64,000 nucleotides of DNA from Bradyrhizobium ottawaense (GCF_002278135.3 NZ_CP029425.2:7788001-7852000), one strand, 5' to 3'. Shown: positions 43,927-52,463, counted from the first letter of the stretch. A program made the numbers and translations. The notes: a model not told the origin generated them from the letters alone.

Positions 43927-44736
43927 ATGACACAGGGAAACGCCGGAACCGCTGACGCGGGCGCCTCCGGGCTACTCCGGATCGAGAGGGCGGACCGGGT
44001 TCTGACCGTGGGTCTGAACCGGCCGGCCAAGCGCAATGCGCTCAACGACGGCATCATCCTGGAAATCGGCGAGTGTTTTGCGTCCCTGCCCGAGGATATC
44101 GGCGCGGTCGTCATCCACGGCATCGGCGACCATTTCTCCAGCGGCCTCGACCTCTCCGAGCTGACCGAGCATGACGCGACCGGCGGCCTGCTGCATTCCC
44201 AGATGTGGCACCGGGTGTTCGACCGCATCCAGTACAGCCGGGTCCCCGTGATCGCGGCGCTGAAGGGCGCCGTGATCGGCGGCGGGCTGGAGCTTGCCTG
44301 CTCGGCGCATATCCGCGTCGCCGAGCCCTCGACCTATTTCGCGCTTCCGGAGGGACAGCGCGGCATCTTCGTCGGCGGCGGCGGCTCGGTGCGGCTGCCA
44401 CGATTGATCGGCGTCGCCAGGATGATGGACATGATGCTGACGGGCCGCGTCTACAGCGCGACCGAAGGCGCCTCCTACGGCTTCGCGCAATATGTCACGG
44501 AGGCCGGCAACGGGCTCGGCAAGGCGATGGAGCTTGCGACCAAGGTCGCCTCCAACGCGCCGCTGACGAATTTCGCCGTTCTCCAGGCGCTGCCGATGAT
44601 CGCGGAGGCCAATCCGCAGACCGGCCTGCTGATGGAATCGCTGATGGCGACCGTCGCGCAGAGCGACAAAGAGGCAAAGCGCAGGATCCGCGAATTCCTC
44701 GAACACAAGACCGCAAAGGTAAAGCCCAAGTCATGA
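43927..44736 (+). CDS. Enoyl-CoA hydratase/lyase-like crotonase, CouA-like
   Basis: 269 residues. LTVGLNRPAKRNALNDGIIL start; oxyanion-hole segments FSSGLDLSEL (near 67) and AALKGAVIGGGLELACSAHI (near 104); catalytic Glu in FALPEGQRGIFVGGGGS (near 142). The second acid position of rat crotonase (Glu164) reads Asp in RMMDMMLTGR by my alignment. In the R. palustris cou cluster the equivalent gene hydrates coumaroyl-CoA (recalled). Whether it also cleaves to an aldehyde cannot be told; no aldehyde dehydrogenase is adjacent. Overlaps the ligase ATG by 4 bp. Confidence 0.85.
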   Translation: MTQGNAGTADAGASGLLRIERADRVLTVGLNRPAKRNALNDGIILEIGECFASLPEDIGAVVIHGIGDHFSSGLDLSELTEHDATGGLLHSQMWHRVFDRIQYSRVPVIAALKGAVIGGGLELACSAHIRVAEPSTYFALPEGQRGIFVGGGGSVRLPRLIGVARMMDMMLTGRVYSATEGASYGFAQYVTEAGNGLGKAMELATKVASNAPLTNFAVLQALPMIAEANPQTGLLMESLMATVAQSDKEAKRRIREFLEHKTAKVKPKS

Positions 44737-46616
44737 GCGCGCAGCCGTCCTCTTCCAGCATGGAGCGCGGCGCGAGCACTTTCCCGCTGCGGCCCATTTC
44801 ATTCGGCGATCCCGTCGTCGACATCGAACGCCGCGACGACGGCACGATCTACCTGCGGCCGAAACAGGCGCTCGGCGACTATCCCGTTCGCCTCACCGAC
44901 CGCCTGCATCACTGGGCCAGCACCACGCCCGACCGCGTCTTCATGGCCGAGCGCGAAGGCGGCCGCGGCTGGCGCAAGATCACTTACGCCGAGCTGCTGG
45001 TCGCGAGCCGTCACATTGCGTCCGGCCTGATTGCGCGCGGCCTGTCGGCGGAGCGGCCGGTCGTCATCCTCTCCGGCAATTCGATCGACCACGCATTGCT
45101 GGCGTTCGGCGCGTTCTATGCCGGTATTCCGTTCTGCCCGGTGTCGCCGGCCTACTCGCTGGTGTCGAAGGATTACGGCAAGCTTTCTTACCTGATGAAG
45201 CTGCTGACGCCCGGCCTTGTCTTCGCCGAGGATGCCGACAAGTTCGCCGATGCGCTTGCCGCCAACGTCTCGCTCGGGACCGAGATCGCCGCGTCCTACG
45301 GCGAGGTGCCAGGCCGCGACGTCACCCTGCTCGCCGACCTCATGGCAACGCCGATCCGCAGCGATCTCGACGATGTCCACGGCAAGATCGGCCCCGACAC
45401 GATCGCGAAATTCCTGCTGACCTCGGGCTCGACCGGCAATCCCAAGGCCGTCATCAACACCCAGCGCATGATCTGCGCCAACCAGGTAATGCTGCGCGAG
45501 ACGCTCGCCTTCCTCAAGGACGAGCCGCCCGTCATCATCGACTGGCTGCCCTGGAATCACACCTTCGGCGGCAACCACAATATCGGCCTGACGCTCTATA
45601 ACGGCGGCTCGATGTATCTGGACGCCGGCAAGCCGATGCCCGGCGGCATCGAGGAGACCGTGCGCAATCTCCAGGAGATTTCGCCGACGGTCTATTTCAA
45701 CGTGCCCAAGGGCTATGAATCGCTGCTGCCTTATTTGCGCGACGACCAGGGCCTGCGCGCAAAGTTCTTCGACCGGCTGCACGCGATGTTCTTCTCCGGC
45801 GCCGCGCTGTCGCCATTCATCTGGAACAGCCTCGACGAGCTCGCGGTGAAGGAAAAAGGTTATCGGGTTCCGATGCTGACCGGGCTCGGTGCGACCGAGA
45901 CCGCGCCGTTCTTCATGTCGGTCAATCCGCGCACCAGCCGCTCCGGCCATGTCGGCCTGCCTGTTTCGGGCAACGACGCAAAACTGGTGCCGAACAACGG
46001 CAAGCTGGAAGTGCGCGCCAAGGGGCCGAACGTCATGCCCGGCTACTGGCGCCAGCCCGACATCAGCGCAAAATCCTTCGACGAGGAGGGATTTTACATG
46101 ATGGGTGATGCGCTCAAGCCCGCCGATCCCGATGATCTCAACGCAGGCTTCGATTTCGACGGCCGTGTCGGTGAAGACTTCAAGCTCGCCAGCGGCACCT
46201 GGGTCAGCGTCGGCCCGCTGCGCGCGCGCCTCACGGCCGCCTGCGCCCCGCTGGTGCGCGACGTCGTCATCGCCGGCATCAATCGTGACGAGGTCTCGGC
46301 GCTGGTCGTGCTCGACCTCGACGGCTGCCGGCTGATCAATCCGACGCTGCCGACCGACGATCTCGTCGTCGCAACGCGCGACCGGCTGGTGCGCGAGGCT
46401 TTTCGCGAGCGCCTGACCCGTTTCCTCAGCCAAGCCACGGGTTCCTCGACCCGGATCACGCGCGCGATCCTGATGGACGCGCCGCTCTCGATCGACAAGG
46501 GCGAAGTCACCGACAAGGGTTCGATCAACCAGCGCGCCGTGCTCGAGCACCGCACCGAATTGATCGAGGAGCTCTACGCTGCCAATCCGTCGGACCGTGT
46601 GATATCGGTCGGCTAA
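44733..46616 (+). CDS. couB: Feruloyl/p-coumaroyl-CoA synthetase
   Basis: ANL-superfamily acid-CoA ligase, 627 residues. Phosphate loop FLLTSGSTGNPKAVINTQRM (about 228-247), IIDWLPWNHTFGGNHNIGLTLYNGGSMYLD (near 267), GLGATETAPFFMS (near 385), GDALKPADPDDLNAGFDFDGRVGEDFKLASGTWVSVG (A8 region) and the final GEVTDKGSINQRAVLEHR. The W-N-H-T-F and long C-domain are typical of feruloyl-CoA synthases of the Fcs/CouB branch. ATGA overlap with the crotonase shows coupled translation. Exact substrate range is inferred from context. Confidence 0.88.
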   Translation: MSAQPSSSSMERGASTFPLRPISFGDPVVDIERRDDGTIYLRPKQALGDYPVRLTDRLHHWASTTPDRVFMAEREGGRGWRKITYAELLVASRHIASGLIARGLSAERPVVILSGNSIDHALLAFGAFYAGIPFCPVSPAYSLVSKDYGKLSYLMKLLTPGLVFAEDADKFADALAANVSLGTEIAASYGEVPGRDVTLLADLMATPIRSDLDDVHGKIGPDTIAKFLLTSGSTGNPKAVINTQRMICANQVMLRETLAFLKDEPPVIIDWLPWNHTFGGNHNIGLTLYNGGSMYLDAGKPMPGGIEETVRNLQEISPTVYFNVPKGYESLLPYLRDDQGLRAKFFDRLHAMFFSGAALSPFIWNSLDELAVKEKGYRVPMLTGLGATETAPFFMSVNPRTSRSGHVGLPVSGNDAKLVPNNGKLEVRAKGPNVMPGYWRQPDISAKSFDEEGFYMMGDALKPADPDDLNAGFDFDGRVGEDFKLASGTWVSVGPLRARLTAACAPLVRDVVIAGINRDEVSALVVLDLDGCRLINPTLPTDDLVVATRDRLVREAFRERLTRFLSQATGSSTRITRAILMDAPLSIDKGEVTDKGSINQRAVLEHRTELIEELYAANPSDRVISVG

Positions 46617-46643
46617 CCCGGACATAAGCCACAGGAGAACGCC

Positions 46644-47405
46644 ATGTTGTTGAAAGATCAGGCAGCCATCGTCACCGGCGGCGCATCGGGGCTTGGCGCC
46701 GCCACCGCGCGAAAACTTGCGGCGCAGGGCGCCAAGGTCGCGGTCTGCGATCTCAATGCCAAGCTCGCCGAGACCGTTGCCGCCGAGATCAAGGGCGTGG
46801 CGATTACCTGCGACGTCTCCGACGCCGCTTCCGCTGAAGCTGCGATCGCGCAGGCGACCAAGGCTCTTGGCGCGCCGCGCGTGCTGGTCAATTGCGCCGG
46901 CATCGGCGTTGCCAAGCGCGTCGTCGGCCGCGACGGCCCGATGGCGCTCGCCGATTTCGACAAGGTGATCAAGGTCAATCTGATCGGCACCTTCAACATG
47001 CTGCGCCTGGCCGCCACCGAGATGTCCAAGCTGGAGCCGCAGGCGACCGGCGAGCGCGGTGTCATCATCAACACGGCCTCCGTTGCCGCTTATGACGGCC
47101 AGATCGGTCAGTCCGCCTATTCGGCTTCCAAGGGCGGCATCGTCGGCATGACGCTGCCGATCGCGCGCGAGCTGGCGCAGTTCGGCGTCCGCGTGCTGAC
47201 CATCGCGCCCGGCCTGTTCCTGACCCCGCTGCTCGCGAACCTGCCGCAGGAAGCCCAGGACTCGCTCGCCGCCGCGATCCCCTTCCCGCGCCGGCTCGGC
47301 CATGCCGACGAGTTCGCCGCGCTCGCGCTGCACATGGTCGAGAACTCCTACCTGAACGGCGAAGTGGTGCGCCTCGACGGCTCGCTGCGCATGGCACCGA
47401 AATAA
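46644..47405 (+). CDS. SDR oxidoreductase, 3-hydroxyacyl-CoA dehydrogenase type
   Basis: 253 residues. [20 protein letters not shown] (11-30), CDLNAK marking NAD preference (Asp after strand 2), NCAGIG (near 87), Ser in INTASVAAY (near 145) and YSASK (Tyr-x3-Lys, near 159). The pattern with [30 protein letters not shown] is that of type-2 hydroxyacyl-CoA dehydrogenases (HSD17B10-like). Following a ligase and a hydratase, it would oxidise the 3-hydroxy-3-aryl-propionyl-CoA, which argues for a beta-oxidation route. AGGAGAA lies 5 bp before the ATG. Confidence 0.88.
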   Translation: MLLKDQAAIVTGGASGLGAATARKLAAQGAKVAVCDLNAKLAETVAAEIKGVAITCDVSDAASAEAAIAQATKALGAPRVLVNCAGIGVAKRVVGRDGPMALADFDKVIKVNLIGTFNMLRLAATEMSKLEPQATGERGVIINTASVAAYDGQIGQSAYSASKGGIVGMTLPIARELAQFGVRVLTIAPGLFLTPLLANLPQEAQDSLAAAIPFPRRLGHADEFAALALHMVENSYLNGEVVRLDGSLRMAPK

Positions 47406-47417
47406 GGCGCGCGACAC

Positions 47418-47837
47418 ATGTTCGTGAACCGGCGCGACGTACAGATCCAGTGGGGCGATTGCGACCCCGCCAACATCGTCTACTACCCGCGCTATTTCGC
47501 GATGTTCGACGATTCGACCTCGACCCTGTTCGAGGTCGCCGGATTCTCCAAGCAGGATCTGGTCCGCAAATACGGCCTGGTGGGCATCCCCATGGTCGAC
47601 ACGCGGTCCAAGTTCTACATCCCCTCGACCTATGGCGACTGGATCACCATCGAGACGAAGATCGAGAGCATCAAGCGTTCGAGCTTCGAGGTGAAGCACA
47701 ACGTCTACAAGGGTGACGCGCTGGCGATCGAGGGTTTTGAGACCCGCGTCCTGGTCGGTCGCGATCCCGTTAACCCCGACAAGCTGAAATCGGCACCGTT
47801 CCCGGCGGAAATGGTAGCCAAATTCACGGGGAGTTAA
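47418..47837 (+). CDS. Acyl-CoA thioesterase, 4-hydroxybenzoyl-CoA type
   Basis: 139-residue hotdog thioesterase. QIQWGDCDPANIVYYPRYFAMFDDST (9-34) carries the WGDCDPA motif with the catalytic Asp of Pseudomonas 4-hydroxybenzoyl-CoA thioesterase (GDCDPARIV). It would release 4-hydroxybenzoate, the PobA substrate, from its CoA ester. 12 bp after the SDR stop and surely in the same unit. The family also includes acyl-CoA enzymes, so the substrate is an inference from neighbours. Confidence 0.85.
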   Translation: MFVNRRDVQIQWGDCDPANIVYYPRYFAMFDDSTSTLFEVAGFSKQDLVRKYGLVGIPMVDTRSKFYIPSTYGDWITIETKIESIKRSSFEVKHNVYKGDALAIEGFETRVLVGRDPVNPDKLKSAPFPAEMVAKFTGS

Positions 47838-47926
47838 ATCCGGAGCTAATCGCCGCATCGCCAAAAGAGGGGGCTGAATTACCCCCCGATTTCTGCTTTC
47901 AAAGAAACACGTAAGGGGAGGAATAG

Positions 47927-49078
47927 ATGAAACGCTTTTACTTGACCGCCGCCATCACCGCGGCGACGCTTGCCCTGCCGGCGCTGCCCGCGCTGGCCCA
48001 GACCAGCGAAATCACCATCGGCATCACCACCACCACGACCGGCCCCGGCGCCGCGCTCGGCATTCCCGAGCGGAACGCGCTGGAATTCGTGCCGAAGGAA
48101 ATCGGCGGCGTGCCGCTGAAGGTGATCGTGCTCGACGACGGCGGCGATCCCACCACCGCGACCACCAACGCCCGCCGCTTCGTGACCGAATCCAAGGCCG
48201 ACATCATCATGGGCTCGGCGCTGACGCCGCCGACGATCGCGGTCTCCAACGTCGCCAACGAAGCCGGCATTCCGCATTTCGGCCTGGCGCCCTTCCCGAT
48301 CACGCCCGAGCGCATGAAGTGGTCGGTGGCGATGCCGCAGCCGATCCCGATCGTGGGCAAGGTGCTGTACGAGCACATGAAGAGCAAGGGCGTGAAGACG
48401 CTCGGCTATATCGGCTATTCCGACTCCTATGGCGATCTCTGGTTCAACGACCTCAAAGCCCAGGCCGTGCCGATGGGCATGACCATCGTCGACGAGGAGC
48501 GCTTCGCCCGTCCCGATACGTCGGTGACCGGACAGGTGCTGAAGCTGGTCGCCGCCAACCCGGATGCGATCCTGGTCGGCGCGTCGGGCACCGCGGCCGC
48601 GCTGCCGCAGACCGAGTTGCGCGAACGCGGCTATCAGGGCCTGATCTACCAGACCCACGGCGCCGCCAGCATGGACTTCATCCGCATCGCCGGCAAAGCG
48701 GCCGAAGGCGTGCTGATGGCGTCGGGTCCGGTGATGGACCCCGAGGATCAGCCGGACGAAGCCGCCACCAAGAAGCCGGGTCTCGCGCTCAACGCCGCGT
48801 ATGAGGCAAAGTACGGCCCGAACAGCCGCAGCCAGTTCGCTGGCCATTCCTACGACGCCTTTGAGATCCTCAAGCGCATCATCCCGACCGCGCTGAAGAC
48901 CGCAAAACCCGGTACGCCGGAATTCCGCGAAGCGATCCGCCAGGCCTTGCTGACGGAGAAGGAGCTGGCGGCGAGCCAGGGCGTCTACAACTTCACCGAA
49001 AAGGACCGCTACGGCCTCGACGACCGCTCGCGCATCCTGCTGACGGTGAAGAACGGCAAGTACTCGCTGGTGAAATAG
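47927..49078 (+). CDS. ABC transporter substrate-binding protein, CouP-like
   Basis: 383 residues, LivK-type periplasmic binding protein. Signal peptide MKRFYLTAAITAATLALPALPALAQ; mature TSEITIGITTTTTGPGAALGIPERNALEFVPKEIGG. Later motifs GVKTLGYIGYSDSYGDLWFNDLK and AAALPQTELRERGYQGLIYQTHG. It is clearly different from the three tandem proteins at 26-30 kb. AGGGGAGG lies 6 bp upstream of the ATG. It lacks adjacent permeases, so the likely partner is the cou-linked ABC unit at 32.5-36.1 kb. Strong terminator downstream. Confidence 0.88.
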   Translation: MKRFYLTAAITAATLALPALPALAQTSEITIGITTTTTGPGAALGIPERNALEFVPKEIGGVPLKVIVLDDGGDPTTATTNARRFVTESKADIIMGSALTPPTIAVSNVANEAGIPHFGLAPFPITPERMKWSVAMPQPIPIVGKVLYEHMKSKGVKTLGYIGYSDSYGDLWFNDLKAQAVPMGMTIVDEERFARPDTSVTGQVLKLVAANPDAILVGASGTAAALPQTELRERGYQGLIYQTHGAASMDFIRIAGKAAEGVLMASGPVMDPEDQPDEAATKKPGLALNAAYEAKYGPNSRSQFAGHSYDAFEILKRIIPTALKTAKPGTPEFREAIRQALLTEKELAASQGVYNFTEKDRYGLDDRSRILLTVKNGKYSLVK

Positions 49079-49103
49079 ACACGGCGAAAGTTGAGAGACA
49101 ACG

Positions 49104-49137
49104 AGAGCCGGCCCGATGGGCCGGCTCTTTTGTTTTT
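49104..49137 (+). terminator. Rho-independent terminator after the binding-protein gene
   Basis: Perfect 11-bp stem AGAGCCGGCCC / GGGCCGGCTCT with a GAT loop, followed by TTTTGTTTTT. It closes the aromatic cluster. Confidence 0.92.
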
Positions 49138-49229
49138 CGGATTTGAGATCGAGCTGCGGGCCCCAGGCGCCGGTGCGCCCCTTCTCCCGCTTGCGGGAGA
49201 GGGGCACCGAGCCCGCGGATACGGCGGCC

Positions 49230-49958
49230 TCAAGCCGCCTGCCGCAGCGGGGTCCAGGCGAATTCGGGGTAGTAGTTGTCCATCATGCGATCGACATAAG
49301 CGGTGAGGTTCGGAAAGCCCTCGGCGCGCTCGCGCAGGGCCGATTCGAAGAACGGCGAGAGGATGCCGGCGAGCATACCGAAGGCGGTGGCGTCGACGCC
49401 GCAGGGCTTGTTGCCCATCAGATAGGATTTGTCGCCGAGCTGCACCGAGAGCGCGAACAGCGAGCGCACAGCGAGCTCGACATCGTCATCGGGCCCATGG
49501 CGGCCGAGGCCCGAGAGCAGATAGTTCTCGGCGACGCGGAATTGCGCATCCTCGCGCAGTTTCTCGCGGTTGTGCTCCGGTGCGCCGTCGAAGAAATGCG
49601 CAGGCCCCTTGGCGAAATTGACCGGATCGACCCAGCGCGCCCCGACCAGCCCCCAGTAGATGTGGTGCTCGATCATCCGTTCGAACGCCCAGGCCTGCGC
49701 GCGGTCGGTCAGCGACAGCCCGGCATCGAAATCAAAGCCGTATCGGCGCTCGATATGGGCGCGGATGAAGGTGGAATCGGCCACCGCCTCGCCGCCATCG
49801 TCGATGAAGGGCAGCTGCCCCTTGGGCGAGGCGGGCGGCATTGCCCGCTCCTTCCGGTAAGGCAGTCCCGCCATCTTGAGCTGCACCTCCGTCTTGGTGA
49901 CGAAGGGGCTGATTTCCGGCAGGCCGAAGCCGGTGCCAAATCCGTAGAGCGTGATCAT
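49230..49958 (-). CDS. Glutathione S-transferase family protein (metaxin/FAX-like)
   Basis: 242 residues. The N-terminal thioredoxin-like part reads ITLYGFGTGFGLPEISPFVTKTEVQLKMAGLPYRKERAMPPASPKGQLPFIDDGGEAVADSTFI. The PEISPFV start and KGQLPFI are typical of the failed-axon/metaxin-like GSTs rather than of catalytic GSTs. The C-domain is helical (QAWAFERMIEHHIYWGLV, PCGVDATAFGMLAGIL). Start at the ATG of MITLYGF, with GGAGAAG upstream; the longer frame to 50069 runs across a 28-bp palindrome. Probably controlled by the WYL regulator at 50369. Confidence 0.88.
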   Translation of the reverse strand: MITLYGFGTGFGLPEISPFVTKTEVQLKMAGLPYRKERAMPPASPKGQLPFIDDGGEAVADSTFIRAHIERRYGFDFDAGLSLTDRAQAWAFERMIEHHIYWGLVGARWVDPVNFAKGPAHFFDGAPEHNREKLREDAQFRVAENYLLSGLGRHGPDDDVELAVRSLFALSVQLGDKSYLMGNKPCGVDATAFGMLAGILSPFFESALRERAEGFPNLTAYVDRMMDNYYPEFAWTPLRQAA

Positions 49959-49995
49959 GAAAGCTTCTCCTGAACCACCGAAAAGTTGACGGAAC

Positions 49996-50256
49996 CTAGT
50001 GCCGGGCTGCTGCCACCATGGTGGCAGCAGCCGTGATATCTTCTGCGAAACGGGCCCCCCGCCAGGCACGGCCCATCACATGGCGGACCAGCGCGTCCGC
50101 AGCCTGGATCAGCGGGCGTGCCACCACGCTCGCAAGGGCAAACCGGAGGTCGACGGCCATGAGATCGAGCGAAACGAGGCGGCCGAACGCCGATGCGGAC
50201 CACGCCTGTGCCCGCAACATCGGAATAGCCGGGCCGAAATGGGTCGGAATGATCAT
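49996..50256 (-). CDS. Small hypothetical protein (86 aa)
   Basis: Not recognised. MIIPTHFGPAIPMLRAQAWS, then helical RLVSLDLMAVDLRFALASVVARPLIQAADALVRH, and an Ala-rich end ITAAATMVAAARH. AGAGGA lies about 8 bp before the ATG. It sits between the GST and the WYL regulator on the GST strand, 37 bp before the GST start. A perfect 28-bp palindrome (50005-50032) falls within its last codons, so either the gene is spurious or the GST operator overlaps its 3' end. Confidence 0.45.
   Translation of the reverse strand: MIIPTHFGPAIPMLRAQAWSASAFGRLVSLDLMAVDLRFALASVVARPLIQAADALVRHVMGRAWRGARFAEDITAAATMVAAARH
50005..50032. promoter_or_regulatory. Perfect 28-bp palindrome upstream of GST (WYL operator candidate)
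   Basis: Core TGCTGCCACCATGGTGGCAG; the full 28 bases are self-complementary. It contains TGCTGCCA-6-TGGCAGCA, the same 8-6-8 layout as the site at 50304-50325. Located 47 bp before the GST start. Probable binding site of the divergent WYL regulator. Confidence 0.65.
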
Positions 50257-50303
50257 GGACAAATCCTCTTCAGTCGATGTGTTGTCCCGGTATAGAACCC
50301 CCC

Positions 50304-50325
50304 TGCTGCCAACATCCTGTCAGCA
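50304..50325. promoter_or_regulatory. Second WYL operator candidate
   Basis: TGCTGCCA, six bases, TGTCAGCA: 7 of 8 positions pair, with the same left arm as the palindrome at 50005. It lies 44 bp before the WYL regulator start and 48 bp before the small-protein start, fitting autoregulation. Confidence 0.55.
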
Positions 50326-50368
50326 GCCGCGCGCCACTTTCTGAAAAGATCACCGACAAGGGACCAGC

Positions 50369-51067
50369 ATGAGACGCGCCGACCGGCTGTTTCAAATCAT
50401 CCAGGTGCTGAGGCGCACGCGTAAGCCGCTGACGGCGGACGCCATCGCGGCCGAGCTCGAGACCTCGAAGCGCACGATCTATCGCGACATCGCGACGCTG
50501 ATCGGCCAGCGCGTGCCGATTCGCGGTGAAGCCGGCATGGGCTACATCCTGGAAAAGGGATTTGATCTCCCGCCTTTGATGCTGACGCCCGACGAGATCG
50601 AGGCGGCGGTGCTGGGCGCCCAATGGGTCGCCGGCCATGCCGATTCGGCACTCGCGCGCGCGGCCGAAGATCTGATGGCCAAGATCGCCGACACCGTGCC
50701 CGAGCGCCTGCGTCCTTTCGTGCTGGAGCCGGCGAGCCGGGCTCGGCCGAGCTGGAACAGGGAGCCGGACCGCCTGGACATGGTACGCACGCGCACCCAG
50801 ATCCACGAAGGCAAGAAGATCATGCTGCGCTATCGCGACGAGCAGGGCCGCGCCAGCGAGCGCATGATCTGGCCGATCTCGGTCGGCTATCTCGAAGCCG
50901 TGCGCCTGCTGGCAGCCTGGTGCGAGCTACGCGGCGACTTCCGCAGCTTCCGGACCGACCGCGTGGTCGACGCCAACTATCTCGACGAGAGATATCCGGA
51001 GCGGCGCGACGTGCTGCGCGCGAGATGGCGGCAGAGCCTGGTCTGGGGCCCGCCCAAAGACACCTGA
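50369..51067 (+). CDS. YafY-like WYL-domain transcriptional regulator
   Basis: 232 residues. N-terminal HTH_11: MRRADRLFQIIQVLRRTRKPLTADAIAAELETSKRTIYRDIATLIGQRVPIRGEAGMGYIL (1-61). The WYL-type ligand domain starts near 140 (IHEGKKIMLRYRDEQGRASERMIWPISVGYLEAVRLLAAWCELRGDFRSFRTDRV); the canonical W-Y-L triad reads roughly GYLEAVRLLAAW here. WYL proteins act as ligand-responsive repressors or activators. Divergent from a GST gene, a pairing repeated at 57.7 kb. Confidence 0.9.
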   Translation: MRRADRLFQIIQVLRRTRKPLTADAIAAELETSKRTIYRDIATLIGQRVPIRGEAGMGYILEKGFDLPPLMLTPDEIEAAVLGAQWVAGHADSALARAAEDLMAKIADTVPERLRPFVLEPASRARPSWNREPDRLDMVRTRTQIHEGKKIMLRYRDEQGRASERMIWPISVGYLEAVRLLAAWCELRGDFRSFRTDRVVDANYLDERYPERRDVLRARWRQSLVWGPPKDT

Positions 51068-51085
51068 CAAGGACATGTGAGGACG

Positions 51086-51409
51086 ATGGAAGAGAACTCC
51101 CCCGTCGATCTGTCGAGCTTTTGCCAGAGTTGCGGCGCCTGCTGCGGCTATTCGGCGAACTGGCCGCGCTTCTCGATCGAGAGCGACGAAGAGCTTGCCG
51201 CGATTCCGGAAGCGCTGGTCAACGACCGCCAATCCGGCATGCGTTGTGAGGGCGATCGCTGTTCGGCCTTGCAAGGGGATATCGGAAACGCGACCGCATG
51301 CGGCATCTATGCGATGCGGCCGGAGGTGTGCCGCACCTGCATGCCCGGCGACGCCGAATGCGCGATGGCGCGGCGGAAGTTCGGGCTTCCGGCTATCGAA
51401 GCAAGTTAG
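51086..51409 (+). CDS. YkgJ-type cysteine-cluster protein
   Basis: 107 residues with nine Cys: FCQSCGACCGYS (about 13-24), RCEGDRCSAL (near 53), ACGIYAMRPEVCRTCMPGDAECA (near 71-93). This CxxCxxCC...C pattern is the YkgJ/UPF0153 zinc- or iron-cluster family; function unknown. The ATG at 51086 was chosen, though a GTG at 51077 is possible. It follows the WYL gene by 18 bp. Its stop overlaps the stop of the convergent gene by 4 bp. Confidence 0.85.
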   Translation: MEENSPVDLSSFCQSCGACCGYSANWPRFSIESDEELAAIPEALVNDRQSGMRCEGDRCSALQGDIGNATACGIYAMRPEVCRTCMPGDAECAMARRKFGLPAIEAS

Positions 51410-51804
51410 GCCGGAACGGCTTCGCCGATTTCGTCGTCGATTTCGTCGTCCAGCGGTGCGAGCACCGAGAGCGGCTTGGTCGACAGCGTGATCGGCTTGC
51501 GCCCGCCCGATAGCGACGGCGAGGATTTCGCCGTGCCTTCGCGCGACAGCGCATAGAGCGTCGAGCCGACGCGGCCGCCGTTTTCGATCAGGTCGCGCTC
51601 GTTGCAGCTCCCTGCGATCGCGACCGCCAGCGAGTGCAGATGGCTGCGGCGATAGCAGAACAGCGCCAGCCTGGCGCGCGCGTCAGGAGAAACACTCTCA
51701 ACCAGCCTCGGCAGGCCACCCTCGCTGGCGCGATACATCTCGCCAAGGAGCTCGTCGCGAACCGGGCAGAAATCGCTCTCAAAAGTGTCGCGGCTTGAAA
51801 ACAT
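51406..51804 (-). CDS. Hypothetical protein (132 aa)
   Basis: Not recognised. Soluble, charged: MFSSRDTFESDFCPVRDELLGEMYRA, a helical middle RARLALFCYRRSHLHSLAVAIAGSCNERDLIENGGRVG, and an acidic end LAPLDDEIDDEIGEA. GAGGGAGAA lies 5 bp before the ATG, which supports translation. The tail is Ser/Pro/Lys-rich and probably disordered. It may be a Bradyrhizobium-specific protein. Confidence 0.7.
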   Translation of the reverse strand: MFSSRDTFESDFCPVRDELLGEMYRASEGGLPRLVESVSPDARARLALFCYRRSHLHSLAVAIAGSCNERDLIENGGRVGSTLYALSREGTAKSSPSLSGGRKPITLSTKPLSVLAPLDDEIDDEIGEAVPA

Positions 51805-51937
51805 TGCAGTTCTCCCTCGTGTGCGGAAGATGCAGCGCAATTCTCTAATGAAAGGTTAACCACGCTGCCCGGTAGTCACCCGGGGTGCTTGCGCGTGGGC
51901 CGCGAATCGGAGGCGGCGCGGAGCTCTCCGCGGCCAT

Positions 51938-52041
51938 CCTTCGAGACGCCCGCCTTCGGCGGGCTCCTCACAGGATGAGGTCTGGAACTGCTGACAGACT
52001 ATCCCCTCATGGTGAGGAGGCGCGTAGCGCCGTCTCGAACC
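51938..52041. repeat. Palindromic repeat, family R4
   Basis: CCTTCGAGACGCCCGCCTTC, then GGCGGGCTCCTCA, at the left; CTCATGGTGAGGAGGCGCGT, then AGCGCCGTCTCGAAC, at the right. The two arms are imperfect inverse copies. It lies between the hypothetical protein and the DUF3307 gene. Confidence 0.8.
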
Positions 52042-52076
52042 AGGCAGGCCCGACCGTCGCCCCGAGGCCACTACCC

Positions 52077-52463
52077 TCAGTTCGCCGCCATGAAGATGGA
52101 GAGGCCGAAGCCGGTGAGATGGTGCAGGGCCTGGTCGACGCCGATCAGGGTCCAGAACCAGGGATGCGCAAGGTCGACGCCGAAATTCGCCGAGACCAGT
52201 CCCTTGGCGCGGTCGATCGTGATGTGGATCACGAAGTCGATAAAGGCCACGAACCAGAATTTCGGCGCGACGATCAGGATCAAGGGCAGCGCAACCGCAA
52301 GGTGAATCAGGCAATGCACCAGAAGCGGCAGGGCCCAGCCGTGCTTCTGGTCCTTGCCGTGCGCCATCCAGGCCGTCTGGAGAACGAAATCGGCGATGAT
52401 GTGCTTGAAGGTGAGCAGCAACATCCAGCCAATGAGCGCTTCGACCGGAATCGCCGATGACAT
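52077..52463 (-). CDS. DUF3307 membrane protein
   Basis: 128 residues, almost all hydrophobic, about four membrane segments: ALIGWMLLLTFKHIIADFVLQTAWMA (7-32), LPLLVHCLIHLAVALPLILIVAP, FWFVAFIDFVIHITIDRAKG and WTLIGVDQALHHLTGFGLSIFMA. Conserved H-x-x-x-D, HCLIH and DQALHHL are the family's His/Asp motifs. Function unknown. The start at 52463 or the ATG at 52493; neither has a clear ribosome-binding site. Confidence 0.83.
   Translation of the reverse strand: MSSAIPVEALIGWMLLLTFKHIIADFVLQTAWMAHGKDQKHGWALPLLVHCLIHLAVALPLILIVAPKFWFVAFIDFVIHITIDRAKGLVSANFGVDLAHPWFWTLIGVDQALHHLTGFGLSIFMAAN

Noticed and set aside
44205..44732. N-terminal extension of the feruloyl-CoA synthetase frame through the crotonase gene
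   Set aside because: It is out of frame with the crotonase and Arg-rich. The ATG at 44733 with ATGA overlap is the natural start.
44799..47864. A 1021-codon antisense frame over the ligase-SDR-thioesterase genes
   Set aside because: Same shadow effect as over metH; the sense strand encodes well-recognised enzymes.
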